NCBI RefSeq assembly: GCF_028389875.1
Contig: NC_084670.1
Span: forward strand, 14,169,383-14,233,382
DNA length: 64,000 nucleotides
Direction: 5' to 3'
From: Rhea pennata
Taxonomy: Eukaryota > Chordata > Aves > Rheiformes > Rheidae
Shown: positions 37,871 to 47,779 of the stretch, one piece after another
Numbering within the stretch: the stretch's first letter is position 1
How the letters are laid out: each line of letters begins with the position of its first letter
The notes under the pieces: generated by a model
Told to the model about the DNA's origin: nothing
What the model saw: only the letters and a program-made list of their open reading frames with translations
The model's database searches: none
Program-made: the position numbers and the translations under genes

Positions 37871-40800
37871 TGCAAAATAAGAAAGAGCCTTGTAAAGTGG
37901 ACAGGCTTTCTTCTGCTACCTGCATCCCTCCCTTACCTCCCCCCTAAACCCTTCAGCTGTCCTCCAATAGCAATGAACAGTGAACTTAATGAAGCGTTAC
38001 AGAGACCGTAGTATGTAAATCACTTCATATGCAGTGTGGTAGGTGTGGAGCAGGATCGTGGCCCTGGTGGAGCTGTACAGGACTGCTATGACCTTCAGCT
38101 GTACCTTCTCCAGGATTTAGGCTGCCAGCCCCTCTGTGAAAGTGAAGGCCATGGATCTTCAGGTTAACCTTTCCACCCTTCTGCCAAAGTTAGCATTCCA
38201 TTTTTCTAATAAATAGTAAGAAAAAAAAACACAACGAAGAGTCCTTTTTTGTGGATGAGAGAGAGATTTTGAAATTACCATAAGGCTAATTAGTTCTTTT
38301 GAAGTGAAAAAATAAGTGTTCTCATGAATTCTCACCTGCCCTGGAGTAAATCACCCCCATCAGGGACTGTACTGGCTCCTGGAGAAGCAGAGAAATGAAT
38401 CCAGCCTTCCAGGTAGTGAAATTTTAACAACAGGCTTCTATGATACGTCAGGTGCCTATTCTAGCATGTCAGCGGGAGAAATAATATCAAATGAAGACGG
38501 TTTAGAATTCCTTTTTTGATTGCCTCTTTGCTTAATTAACCTCTTAATTAGAAGATGCCTGGATTAGTAACTAATGTGTTGGAAGTACCTTTATCAAAAA
38601 TAGCATTCTTTATCATATTTCTTAAATGAAAAGGTGTCCATTTAACAGAATTTCACCCATCTTTTGAGCCATGATTAAAAGTGACGTACAGGCCATATCT
38701 CCCAAATAAAGAGGTTCAGAATAACAATATTAAAAAGAGAAATAAAGAAAGTGTCTTTAAAACAACTGGTCATAACTAGTGCTTTATTGATTTTTTGATG
38801 GTTTAAATGTGTAAATATTTAGAGAAATTTTGAGAGAATAAAAATTTTTAAGACAACATTTGTGAAACTGATAAATACTGAAAAAGTAGTTCTCTGCCTA
38901 TTGGCTGATGGTACAAATTGAGCTAGTATGGTGTAACGATTTGAATCTATGGGTCACTGATTTTAAGTGGATTACTTCTTTGAAGTCACTGTGGAAATTC
39001 TGTTTGCAAACAATAAAACAATATGACCCTTTAGTTCTACAATATCATTTAAAAGTGTTAAATCTATCAAAGGTCCACATATCAAATTCTTAAGAACAAC
39101 TATACATGCAAAGAAACCAAATAATACCAAATAATACATAAGTGGAGGGCATACAGCAGGCATATCCTAATGAGATTTATTTGTGTAATGGACTTATTTT
39201 GGCAATTATGTCACATGTCATAAATATAATAGGTTAGGACAATTTGAAGGAAATGATTTCTTTATTTGATTTGACCTGAGCAGAATGATTGAAAAGAATA
39301 CTTGATGAAAGATTTCTTCTGATTTGGTTTTGCGTTGTTTCCATTCTGGAAAAGGAAGAAGAGAAAAGGAGTTAATATGGCCCAGCATTTAATATCACTT
39401 TGCAGCTTGTTTGTTCTTATGTGTCAGAATATTACAGAGGTGAGTCATAAGACAGTACATTTTGTCCCACATATTTAAAATGAACAAAAGCAAATTATAC
39501 TGTTATTGTTATGGGTAGAACAGTTCTTCCAGTTTTGATTAAACCCACTCACTACAAATCACCCCAGCCTGACCAGGCAAAATGTACATCAGTAACAGTG
39601 ATGTGCATCTTCTCTACCTGTTTAAAGATTTGGGTCTATGGCAGTGAAAAAAAAGGACTGTAAAAGAGACACCCCTCAACTATGATTTCTGAAACATCAT
39701 GTTGGACTTTTAAAAATAGATTTCTGTTATCAACTCTGCTACTGATTAGAGCCAGCCAATGGTTACAGAGTTACAACACAAAAAATCCTAGAAATTCTTG
39801 AAGTCTTGAAGCAAGAAGATTTCTTGTTTGTAAATTCATAGATGATAGAAAGAACACCCTCAGATTATCTTGTAGTCATTTTTTAAGTGACACACCTGCT
39901 ATATAATCACCTCGTTATTTTATCCCTCTTGCCTCCTTTTAAAGGTGAAGACTTGTACAGAATAATGCGTTAACTATACACAAGGAGCAGTCGAACCACA
40001 CAGAAGGATTTAAATCATCTCTAATATATACTTTGTACTGACATAAGAGAAGACAGTAAGTATTATTATCCTCCTGCTCTTTCATTTATAACAATGTTAG
40101 GCACTATTTGTAGTAATCAAACCATTTTAGAGCAACAGTACGTGAATAAGAAGTAAGAAAAATTGTAAATCAATAAACTGATGTAACAAAAAGTTTCGGT
40201 AGGCACTTTTAGTATTTACCATTTGTTGGCACGATCTGTTAGTGAATCTTCTGACCAGTAACTAGCACCTTCATTTTTATGTTTATGCAAACATTTCTAA
40301 GAGCAAATGTGAGTAAGACAGTCGAGAAACAAATTGGTTTTTTTGTGTTGTGTATCCTGGCATATTGCAAATATCTTGGCTTAGACTGGAAACTTCTGTG
40401 TTTAGTCATTTTTTCCACTTGAAGTCTTGTGTGAATGTTGGATAGCAGGACGATGGACGCTTGAACTATTTCCTCATGCATTAACGTGTATTAACTGTGA
40501 TAACTAGGTCAAGTTCATCCATTTCAGAAATTTAGCTCTTGATTTTGGTCTGATCCTCAAACAGTTGCTTTGCAGGTCTGCTGGTATCTCAGAAACAACC
40601 TGTTTCTCTAGCTGATTTCAAAGGGCCCATCAGCCAATTGACGGCCAAGCTCTTGGGCTAAGGGAATGACTTCTTGGAGTCTTAATGTGACAGGACCAAG
40701 ATCTAGATTAAGACAGAAAACCTGTCTTTGCTCTACCTAGTGAAAAGAAATACCACGCAAATAAGAATGTCCCAAGTTGTAGCAAACGCTCTCCATCCTG

Positions 40801-43800
40801 TTCTTTGCCTCTCAAATTTCACCAGGGAAAATATGAATGTTTCCCCTTCGTTCTATCTACTGCAACTCTTACCTCATTTGCCAGGAGACATGTCTCATTA
40901 TCAAGAAGAAAAGAATTGAACTTCCTTGCTGATAGGGATGTTTAGAAAACAAACCAACGTTATCCACAGTTGTACTTCCAGTAAGAGCAAACAGTCCCTG
41001 TTCAGATATCAGCAGGTGGAAATCTCAGCAGAGCGATGTTATGTTTCTTGTTAAGATTCCTGATGACCTTTCTTGTTTTTATTACACACTGATAGTGATT
41101 GCCTACTGGCATGTTGGTGTTTTTAACCTCCTGAACAGATTTAGAGCTTGTTATACAATGCCATTAATTTATATTTAACTACATGGGAATTTCCTCCTTT
41201 AACTGCAGTGGCCAGTGTCCCAACTCAGGCAATATACCAGCATTTCTGACTGTTTTATGAAGTACTTGATAGTGAAGCATAAAGGTCACAGTGGCCTATA
41301 TACTATCTGAATTACAAAATCATGAATGAACTATACAGTGCATTCTACCGAACCATAATTTTCTTAATAGGAGAAGTGGTTTTTATGTATTCTAAAATGA
41401 GTATTGAATACGCTAGGATACTGGAAATGTTGATCTTATCCACCTTCCTCAAAAATCAAGCAAACCTAGGATCACAAGACTTGCTGTAAGATCTCTGAAG
41501 ACATTACAACTTTCATTATGTACTTCATGTGCCTACACTCAGATTGACATTAAGTATGTCAATCTGAGAGTGCACCAGAATAACATGTTCTTCTTGCAAA
41601 ATGTCTCAGGTTTTCTAGCTTGGGCTGAAACTTACACTACTTACCACTATCAAGCCAGTACCCAATTCAAAAATTATACCTGATTTTGAAAGGGGACATA
41701 GCGGTTACACACTACTCGTAAGAAAGCTTTATTTATTTGTCAAATTCATATGAGCCTTTAAATGTTTAAGGTGTTTAAGGTGACATCCTTTATTGCATAC
41801 TTCTAGTAGGTACATCATTGTCTTCCATACTACAGACCTCATTTGCTGCCTACATTTTCCAGACACAAGGTATAATGAGGCAGAGTTAATTTCTAATGCA
41901 GAATCAGCCCATGATCTATCTTAACTGTTTCATGAAATGATATTGTGAATTCTCATTCACTTATATGTGATTTAAAAAAAAAACCTCTGTCTCTGAAAAT
42001 CTAATCTAAGACCCAGTTTAAAAAAAGCAATCTCTCTAAAAAGACACATAAATTATTTCTCATTTTCTAATAATGAGAATACTAAATATTACTCTAATAA
42101 TACAAGAATTGCAGCTGGCTTTTTGAAAGAATGAATCAGATAAATTTTTAGACTTCCAGGACAGTATTTTTTCATCCCCTGTGTTTCTGTTATCTGCCTT
42201 TTGCTAGCTTTTGAACAGAGTAAGACTCTCAACACTTGAGCCATTAATACTGTATATAGAATGGCATCTATGCATCAAAAAGATGTAAAATGTTGCCTTA
42301 TCTAAATCCCCCCACTCAAAACCTTCCTTCCTACCCAAAATCTTCATGTAAATATTTGCTTTTTCATTTTAATTTCTCATTCATCTTGTAAAGTTGGATA
42401 GAAATGATATAGCAGCTTGATAGAAGTTCCTTTATGGAAATGGCAGGAGATGGGAGTCCTGAAGCACTGCTAATTTAGAAGAACTTGTTAAACCAAACCA
42501 TCTATGGAAATGGGTGCTACAGGGCTCACTGTCGATGTCTGTGACCTCAGAAGTTGTTTCCATCTCAAACTATGGGCCAAACAATGTGGCATTTAACTGA
42601 GGGATTTTCACTGACAGTTTGATTTGATTGAAGAGCCCCAAATCTGATCCTATTTTATTAATTTCCATCTATCATAATATGATTTATTACTTTCATCGCC
42701 TAAAAATAAAGACTTGGTATCACTGATATTTCACTGAATGTGATTAGCTGGAAAGATGACATTTAGTACCATATACAAAGAAAAAAAGAACAATTCTCAA
42801 AGTTTTGCAGCAGAAATTGTCAATAATGAAATCAAAGCATACACTAATCATCATTTAAAGCTGCATCAGAAATTTAAGAGAAGACGATACAAAAGGAAGA
42901 GATATTGCCAGTATTTGCACTCTACTGAAATGTCTACCTGTTTATTTACAGCTAGTTTGTCTGGAGCTGGTCTTTAGAGAAAAATTAGTGAAAGATCTGA
43001 GTATCTGTCTGGATTTGTAGCAAGAGGCTTTGAGGATCTGATCACTGTATGTTTCATTTGCTAACCAGCAATACAATTCTTCATCCAGAAAAAGTTCTTT
43101 ACCTTTTTTTCCCAGTATTTGGAGTTTGATAACTAACAGATGGCTGGCGATTATCTTAGTATATACAAACTGTCTTTTTACCTCACTTACCAATGCTTTA
43201 AGATAGTTTTCTGTACTGAAAGTCATTAAATATGAGCAGGGAATGCTGGTTTCTTCATGCAGCTTAAAACTTGGGGCAAAAAAAAAAAAAAAGTTTGTGA
43301 TAGGTAGAAATATCTTTGTGATTCCTGAAATGTCTTATATTTTCAGAAGTCCAACGGTTTATAACAAACACAGAACTCCAAAACACATTCAGAAATGCTG
43401 AAGTCATAGCGAACAAAGCCAATGGCAAGACTGAGCTGTTCTTCAGTCTGTCATGGCCTTTGACCAGCCAGAGCAATACTGAGAGTATAAGAGATCCCTA
43501 TGTGACTAGGGACGTCACCTAGAGCTTTTGTTTTCACTTGTACAAGGGAGTCTGACAAACCTGGGTCTGTGTTGGCTGGTTGGCAAACTATTGATGACAG
43601 TGAAGAGCTGCGGCACTGCTGAAAAGGAGAGTCATTCTTCCCCCGAGCTCTCAAAGCCCTGGCTCAGCAGCACAACTCAAGGAGAGACTGTTCCCCCTTG
43701 CAAGGCAGGAGCTCCCAGTCAGGCCCACGGCAAAGGCCATGACGTGAGAGTCTGGTTCATTCCTTCCTCTGCTGTTGCTTTGATTACTAATAGGAAATAG

Positions 43801-45279
43801 AAGACGCTGGTCCTCAGCCAGTATGAACAGGTTAGTTCTGCTAAGGTCATTACCAGTTTTCACTCCCTCCAAAACTTCCGAAGTAAACCTCCTACCTACC
43901 CATAGCCCTTCAAAATCACCTCAGTCCTTAGGAGCTATTATTTCAGTTTTTCTCATATCAGCAGCACACAATTATCTCCAGGGCTGAGCTGCAGAAACAT
44001 CTGCCGCACTCATGTCGATGCCTAACTTGCCTGCTTCTTTGCAACAGGCTAACAGCACAAAACTGCACATTCTACTTTTTAATTTGTAAAGGTGGAGGAG
44101 CACTTACTATGCCTGTTGTCTGAAAAGAGTGTTGGTAGTTTATATATTTACTTAGCTAAGACTTTCTTGTTCTCCTTTTCCCATTTCTGCAGCAATTGAA
44201 ATTTCACTCTCCCTCCTTTGGCAAACCAGTGCTTTTCTCTGGTTATGTTCTACAAGCCTGTGTTTTACCTCGGTACTCTAACTGTATTTTTGGAAGCACA
44301 CTGAAACATCTGTCTCCAGGCTTTTGGGTCTTTTCTTAATTATTACAGGGTTTATCCTCTTTAATGGAAGTATGATCTTGACAGTATTGAATTCAGCAAG
44401 CAACTAGCACCAGCGTTCAACACCTAACTTAGCGCAGCTGAGGGATTATACACGTAGAGATATAAAATATCCTGGCGTTCATTAATAAAATAGATTTTTG
44501 GAATACAAATAGCACTGTAATGTTGAAAGTCTGCCTTCTGCAGCAGACTTTAGTTCAGATACCATTCTCTTAATTATTTTCCTATTCCTTCAGGAATTAT
44601 CGTCTTTCATAAAAGACAGCACCCTTTTGGAAATGAAAACGTTCAGCAGAATTTTGCCTTGACAAAGGCCATTTACCTTCTGCCCAAACTACTGGGTTGT
44701 GAAGTACCGGCAACTTCACTGTTTCCTTTTAAGCAGAATTGCCTTTCATTTCAGGAGGGAGATTAGTGAAAAAATACTGCTAGGAAAAAAGGTACAATGC
44801 AAGCCGAAGTTTGTACTTTGAAATCTTCATCTCAGTTTACTCTGGGAAGAGGAAATATAAAATCAATTGAACCTTAATGGGCAATAATTTATTGTGAGAA
44901 TTTTTTAAAATGTTTATTGTTGTCTTAAAGAATTTCTGGGAAAGTATAGGTGCCAATCAGACCAAATTGGAAAACAAGTTATTTCCACTGTGTTGCAGAA
45001 CTGTTCGCTTCTGCTTGTTGTATGATAAGATGCCAAAATGTGACAGATATTTTCAGAAGGAGGAAATTACACGGTGCTCCTCGTCGCCTGTGGGCACGGC
45101 TTGAGACCCTGTTTGAAGGAAGGGAGTGGGTCGAGCAGCTCTAGCTGGTCGCTACGACCTCGCTGGTGGATCAGGCAGAAGCGTATTGGATTCACAGTGC
45201 TTAAAGCATTGAGGCAAGTGAAATTTGTTGCATCACGGGGAATTTTCGTTTTCAACGAACTGCCTGAGCTGGGAGTAGT
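37871..45279. other. Intergenic upstream of PTGFR, no supported gene
   Basis: No coding gene or RNA gene is recognised. Small direct repeats occur (ACCAAATAATA twice at about 39117-39139; GTTTAAGG twice at about 41765-41780), as does a perfect 13-bp hairpin at 41538-41568. This is the proximal upstream flank of PTGFR and may hold regulatory elements that sequence inspection cannot identify. Confidence 0.65.
41538..41568. repeat. Perfect hairpin, 13-bp stem and 5-base loop
   Basis: CTCAGATTGACAT (41538-41550) and ATGTCAATCTGAG (41556-41568) are exact reverse complements around TAAGT. Beyond a small internal loop, GTGC (41529-41532) can pair with GCAC (41572-41575). The total stem is shorter than a typical microRNA precursor. 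Confidence 0.8.
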
Positions 45280-45666
45280 GCAGATCAGGGCTGCGCCTTC
45301 GAGAGAGCGGGTAGGAGCTCTCCGTCGCTCCGAGGACGAAGAACTCCGCAGCAGTTCATGGTTCGATTTTGTACTTTTAACCGATTTCCGTAGGAAGAGT
45401 TGCTAACAAAAACTCCCGCTGGGGCCTGTTCTGAGGTCCTGGGCGCTGCGGGAGGGGTGAATTTATCCGGCGGGTCAAGACCGGAGGGTCCCGGCGCCTG
45501 GCGGGGAGCGAGGGGCCCTGCGCGGCCCCTCACGGCCCGGCGGCCCGCGCCGCTGCCGCTGCCGCTGCCGCGCTTCCTCCGCCTCCCGCGCTGGCTTTGG
45601 CGGCGGGGCCGAGGCCGAGGAGCCGCGGCGGCGGGCAGCGCGGCTGCCGGCGTCCCGCGAGGCAGC

Positions 45667-45722
45667 GGGGAGGGCGGAGAGGGGCGGGGAGGGAGGCGGG
45701 CGGGAGGCGCCGGGCGGGGGGG
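45667..45722 (+). promoter_or_regulatory. G-run cluster with G-quadruplex potential
   Basis: Nine runs of three or more G occur in 56 bases (45667-70, 45672-74, 45681-84, 45686-89, 45691-93, 45698-700, 45702-04, 45712-14, 45716-22), mostly separated by 1-7 bases. This exceeds the usual four-run G4 rule several times over. The Sp1 box lies inside it. It is on the coding strand just ahead of the CGG repeat and the candidate exon 1 donor. Confidence 0.75.
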
Positions 45723-45724
45723 CG

Positions 45725-45748
45725 CGGCGGCGGCGGCGGCGGCGGCGG
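45725..45748 (+). repeat. (CGG)8 trinucleotide repeat
   Basis: Eight uninterrupted CGG units lie in the CpG island, about 50 bases before the candidate exon 1 donor, so probably in the promoter or 5' UTR. Such tracts are often length-variable. No functional effect can be read from this copy. Confidence 0.9.
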
Positions 45749-45791
45749 GGGCACCGCGCTGCGCCGCCGCGCCTCTGCCCGGCGCCGCGGA

Positions 45792-45803
45792 GCGGAGGTG
45801 AGC
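45792..45803 (+). other. Candidate splice donor for PTGFR exon 1
   Basis: GCGGAG|GTGAGC matches the donor consensus well, with the last exonic base at 45797. It lies just downstream of the GC-box/G-run cluster, a suitable place for the end of a short first exon. A second donor, CAGAG|GTAGGG, is at 46053. The sequence alone does not choose between them. Confidence 0.45.
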
Positions 45804-46047
45804 GGCGGGCCGGGGCGCGGCGGCCCCGGGGTGTGCGAGGCGGGGCCGGCGGCGGCGCCCCCCGCGGCGGTGCCACGCGTGTGCCCGGCGGCGCCTCGCC
45901 CCGCCTCCGGCCGCGCGCACTTAAGGGCCGGCGGCGGCGCGAAGGGCGCTGTGGGGAGAGCTCCCGGCGGCGGCTGCCCGGCGCCCGCCGCGCTCACGTG
46001 GCTGCGGAGGGCGGCGGCGGCGCTGTCGGCGTGCGCAGGGCGCCGGG

Positions 46048-46058
46048 CAGAGGTAGGG
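46048..46058 (+). other. Alternative candidate donor for PTGFR exon 1
   Basis: GCAGAG|GTAGGG has its GT at 46053-46054, about 50 bases after the CACGTG E-box. It would suit a transcription start in the downstream half of the island. It is a weaker consensus than the site at 45798 because the +4 to +6 bases are GGG. Confidence 0.3.
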
Positions 46059-46375
46059 AGCGAGCGGTGCCGCCGCGCGGGCTCCGCTGGCCCCTCGCGT
46101 CCGCGCCCGGCGCTGACCCGCTCCCCGGCCCCCGCCCTAGCGGCGCGGCGCGGCGCGGCCTCGCCTCCTTGCGTGTCGGTAAAGCCCGGTCGCCTCGGCG
46201 CGAGAAGTTTGCGCTCGCACGAGTGTCCCGGGACGGCGGATGGGAGATAAAGCGTAAAGTAACGTGCGGAGACAGGGAGCTCCCGGGGACGGGGCGGCCC
46301 GAGCAGCCTGCGCCTCACCGGGGGAAACTGGGGAGCTGGGGCACCTCGGTGCTGGTCGCGCTAAGGCTTTGAAAC

Positions 46376-46900
46376 ACCGAACAGCGAGAGGCGAATTACT
46401 TGGGAGGTGCTAGGACAGTGTCTTGGAAATAAATGCTTAATAGCGAGGGAAGGAAGATGGACTGTGGTTATCATCTCAATACGTTCCACTTTGGGTAGTT
46501 CACGTTTGATTGCGGTTGGGTTGATTAAATACTCCTATAGTAGGAGTATGTCGCAAAAACCTTCGTTTATGTGTTAACCTTCCTTTAACCACCAGAATGT
46601 CCTTACGTCCTTCTTCCTCCTCTGATTCATGTACATTTTATGTGCTTTATATGTGCATTACATGTATTTTATACATTATTTGTATACCTTATACATATTG
46701 AGCATATAAGCATACTGTGCATTGTATGTTCATTGTATAATGCATGCAGATATTTGTTTTACCCGGTGTGTCTCATGCGCTAAAATGTGATACCATGTTG
46801 TATCGCTGAGAAAACAGGAAAGTTAGATTTGTACCACAGACTAGGATTGTGGAATTTCTGCTTCAAATGCCGTTTGAACAATGGTATGCCTTTTACAATG
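46376..46900 (+). other. PTGFR: PTGFR intron 1, distal part
   Basis: AT-rich sequence lies between the CpG island and the exon 2 acceptor. From about 46,625 to 46,745 it is a degenerate run of TATACATT/ATGTGCATT-like words. No coding potential. Confidence 0.75.
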
Positions 46901-46925
46901 TGTTTATTTGTTTTTAATATTACAG
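46901..46925 (+). other. Splice acceptor of PTGFR intron 1
   Basis: A T-rich tract (TGTTTATTTGTTTTTAATAT) is followed by TACAG directly before exon 2. No other AG lies between the tract and the exon, and the coding frame begins 59 bases downstream. This is the only strong acceptor immediately upstream of the receptor start. Confidence 0.85.
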
Positions 46926-46961
46926 ATGCCTTTTGATTGCAAGACTGCTGAAATGTTTTGA
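46926..46961 (+). other. Upstream ORF in PTGFR 5' UTR (11 codons)
   Basis: The first three bases of exon 2 are ATG. The frame reads MPFDCKTAEMF and stops at TGA 46959-46961, 23 bases before the receptor ATG and in a different frame. If exon 1 ends in GGAG (donor at 45798), the spliced context places G at -3, which would be moderately favourable. A second in-frame ATG lies at 46953. The uORF is complete and seen directly; any repressive effect on receptor translation is inference and depends on which exon 1 donor is used. Confidence 0.55.
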
Positions 46962-46984
46962 GCACTGCCTCTGCTTTCCTAACC

Positions 46985-47773
46985 ATGAACAGTTCAAAAT
47001 CGCCAGGGCTGGCTGGATTTGGAATCTTAAAAAACACAACCTGCCACACAGAGAAGAAGATTTCAGTTTTCTTTTCAATAATCTTCATGACAGTGGGAAT
47101 ATTGTCTAACAGTCTTGCAATAGCAATTCTTATGAAGGCATATCAGAGATTTAGACAGAAATCAAAAGCCTCCTTTTTGCTTCTTGCTAGCGGTTTGGTT
47201 ATCACAGATCTCTTTGGCCACCTCATCAACGGAGCCATTGCAGTGTTTGTGTATGCATCTGATAAAGACTGGATCCGATTTAACCAGTCCAACATTCTTT
47301 GCAGTGTTTTTGGCATCTGCATGGTATTCTTTGGTTTGTGCCCACTCTTCCTGGGCAGTGTGATGGCTGTTGAACGTTGCATTGGAGTCACTAAGCCAAT
47401 ATTTCACTCTACAAAAATGACTTCTAAACATGTGAAAATGATGTTGACTATGGTATGTCTATTTGCTGTTCTTATAGCTTTGCTGCCTATTCTTAGGTTT
47501 AGAGCCTATCAAATTCAAGCATCGAGGACCTGGTGCTTCTATAAAACAGAACATGTTGAGGACTGGGAAGACAGATTTTATCTCTTACTTTTTTCTTGCC
47601 TTGGGTTACTGGCCCTTGCTATTTCATTCTTGTGCAATGCTGTCACAGGAATTACCCTCTTAAGAGTCAAATTTAAAAGTCAACAAAGACAAGGCAGATC
47701 TCATCATTTTGAAATGATCATTCAGCTCTTGGCTATAATGTGTGTTTCTTGCATTTGCTGGAGTCCATTCCTG
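46985..47773 (+). CDS. PTGFR: Prostaglandin F2-alpha receptor (FP), first coding exon, partial (residues 1-263)
   Basis: This exon encodes the N-terminus to TM6 of the FP receptor, a class A prostanoid GPCR at the plasma membrane that binds PGF2-alpha and couples mainly to Gq and calcium signalling. I recognise it by near-identity to mammalian FP over long blocks, such as TVGILSNSLAIAILMKAYQR and LLRVKFKSQQ. Approximate helices are TM1 27-52, TM2 63-90, TM3 106-129, TM4 150-171, TM5 198-224 and TM6 242-263. Visible hallmarks are the prostanoid-type ERC motif in place of DRY (130-132), the predicted C106-C184 disulfide, the ECL2 signature SRTWCF (180-185), and N-glycosylation sequons at N2, N17 and N100. 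The start is the ATG at 46985, which has A at -3; the open frame runs further upstream but has no ATG there. The frame ends in phase 0 at the donor after WSPFL, exactly where the mammalian gene is split. TM7 and the C-tail lie on a later exon outside the window. Compared with human FP (from memory), D to N at 100 creates a sequon, G to R occurs at 171, and one residue is missing near 234 in ICL3. Confidence 0.96.
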
Positions 47774-47779
47774 GTAAGA
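47771..47779 (+). other. Splice donor of PTGFR intron 2
   Basis: CTG|GTAAGA is a near-consensus U1 site. It falls after Leu263 of WSPFL, the codon at which the mammalian FP gene is interrupted within TM6. Reading on gives three codons and a stop, as expected for an intron. Confidence 0.93.

Larger units (their letters stand above)
45280..46375 (+). promoter_or_regulatory. PTGFR: CpG island: probable PTGFR promoter and non-coding exon 1
   Basis: About 1.1 kb is extremely GC- and CpG-rich, in sharp contrast to the AT-rich flanks. It lies about 0.6-1.6 kb upstream of the first coding exon on the same strand. It contains a canonical Sp1/GC box GGGGCGGGG (45681-45689), an E-box CACGTG (45995-46000), a (CGG)8 run, dense G-runs and at least two usable splice donors. 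There is no convincing TATA box, only a weak ACTTAAGG at about 45920, which fits a dispersed CpG-island promoter. Open frames on both strands here are by-products of low stop-codon density. The exact start site cannot be read from sequence. A divergent antisense transcript is possible but not shown. Confidence 0.85.
46926..47773 (+). other. PTGFR: PTGFR exon 2 (5' UTR tail plus first coding exon)
   Basis: The exon is bounded by a pyrimidine-leaning acceptor ending in TACAG at 46921-46925 and by a donor, CTG|GTAAGAG, at 47774. It holds 59 bases of 5' UTR and 789 coding bases. In mammals the gene has a non-coding exon 1, a coding exon 2 ending within TM6 and a distant exon 3, so the structure matches. 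If intron 2 is retained, translation adds only V-R-A and stops at TAA 47783-47785, giving a 266-residue protein lacking TM7. Confidence 0.9.

Noticed and set aside
45285..46372. Several long open frames (up to 262 codons) on both strands in the CpG island
   Set aside because: They overlap in many frames, are rich in Ala, Arg, Gly and Pro as expected from GC-rich DNA with few stops, and match no family I know. The island is better read as the PTGFR promoter/exon 1.
46958..46984. N-terminal extension of the PTGFR frame (nine codons before the ATG)
   Set aside because: The extension begins at TTG, not ATG. The ATG at 46985 has A at -3 and matches the length of mammalian FP.
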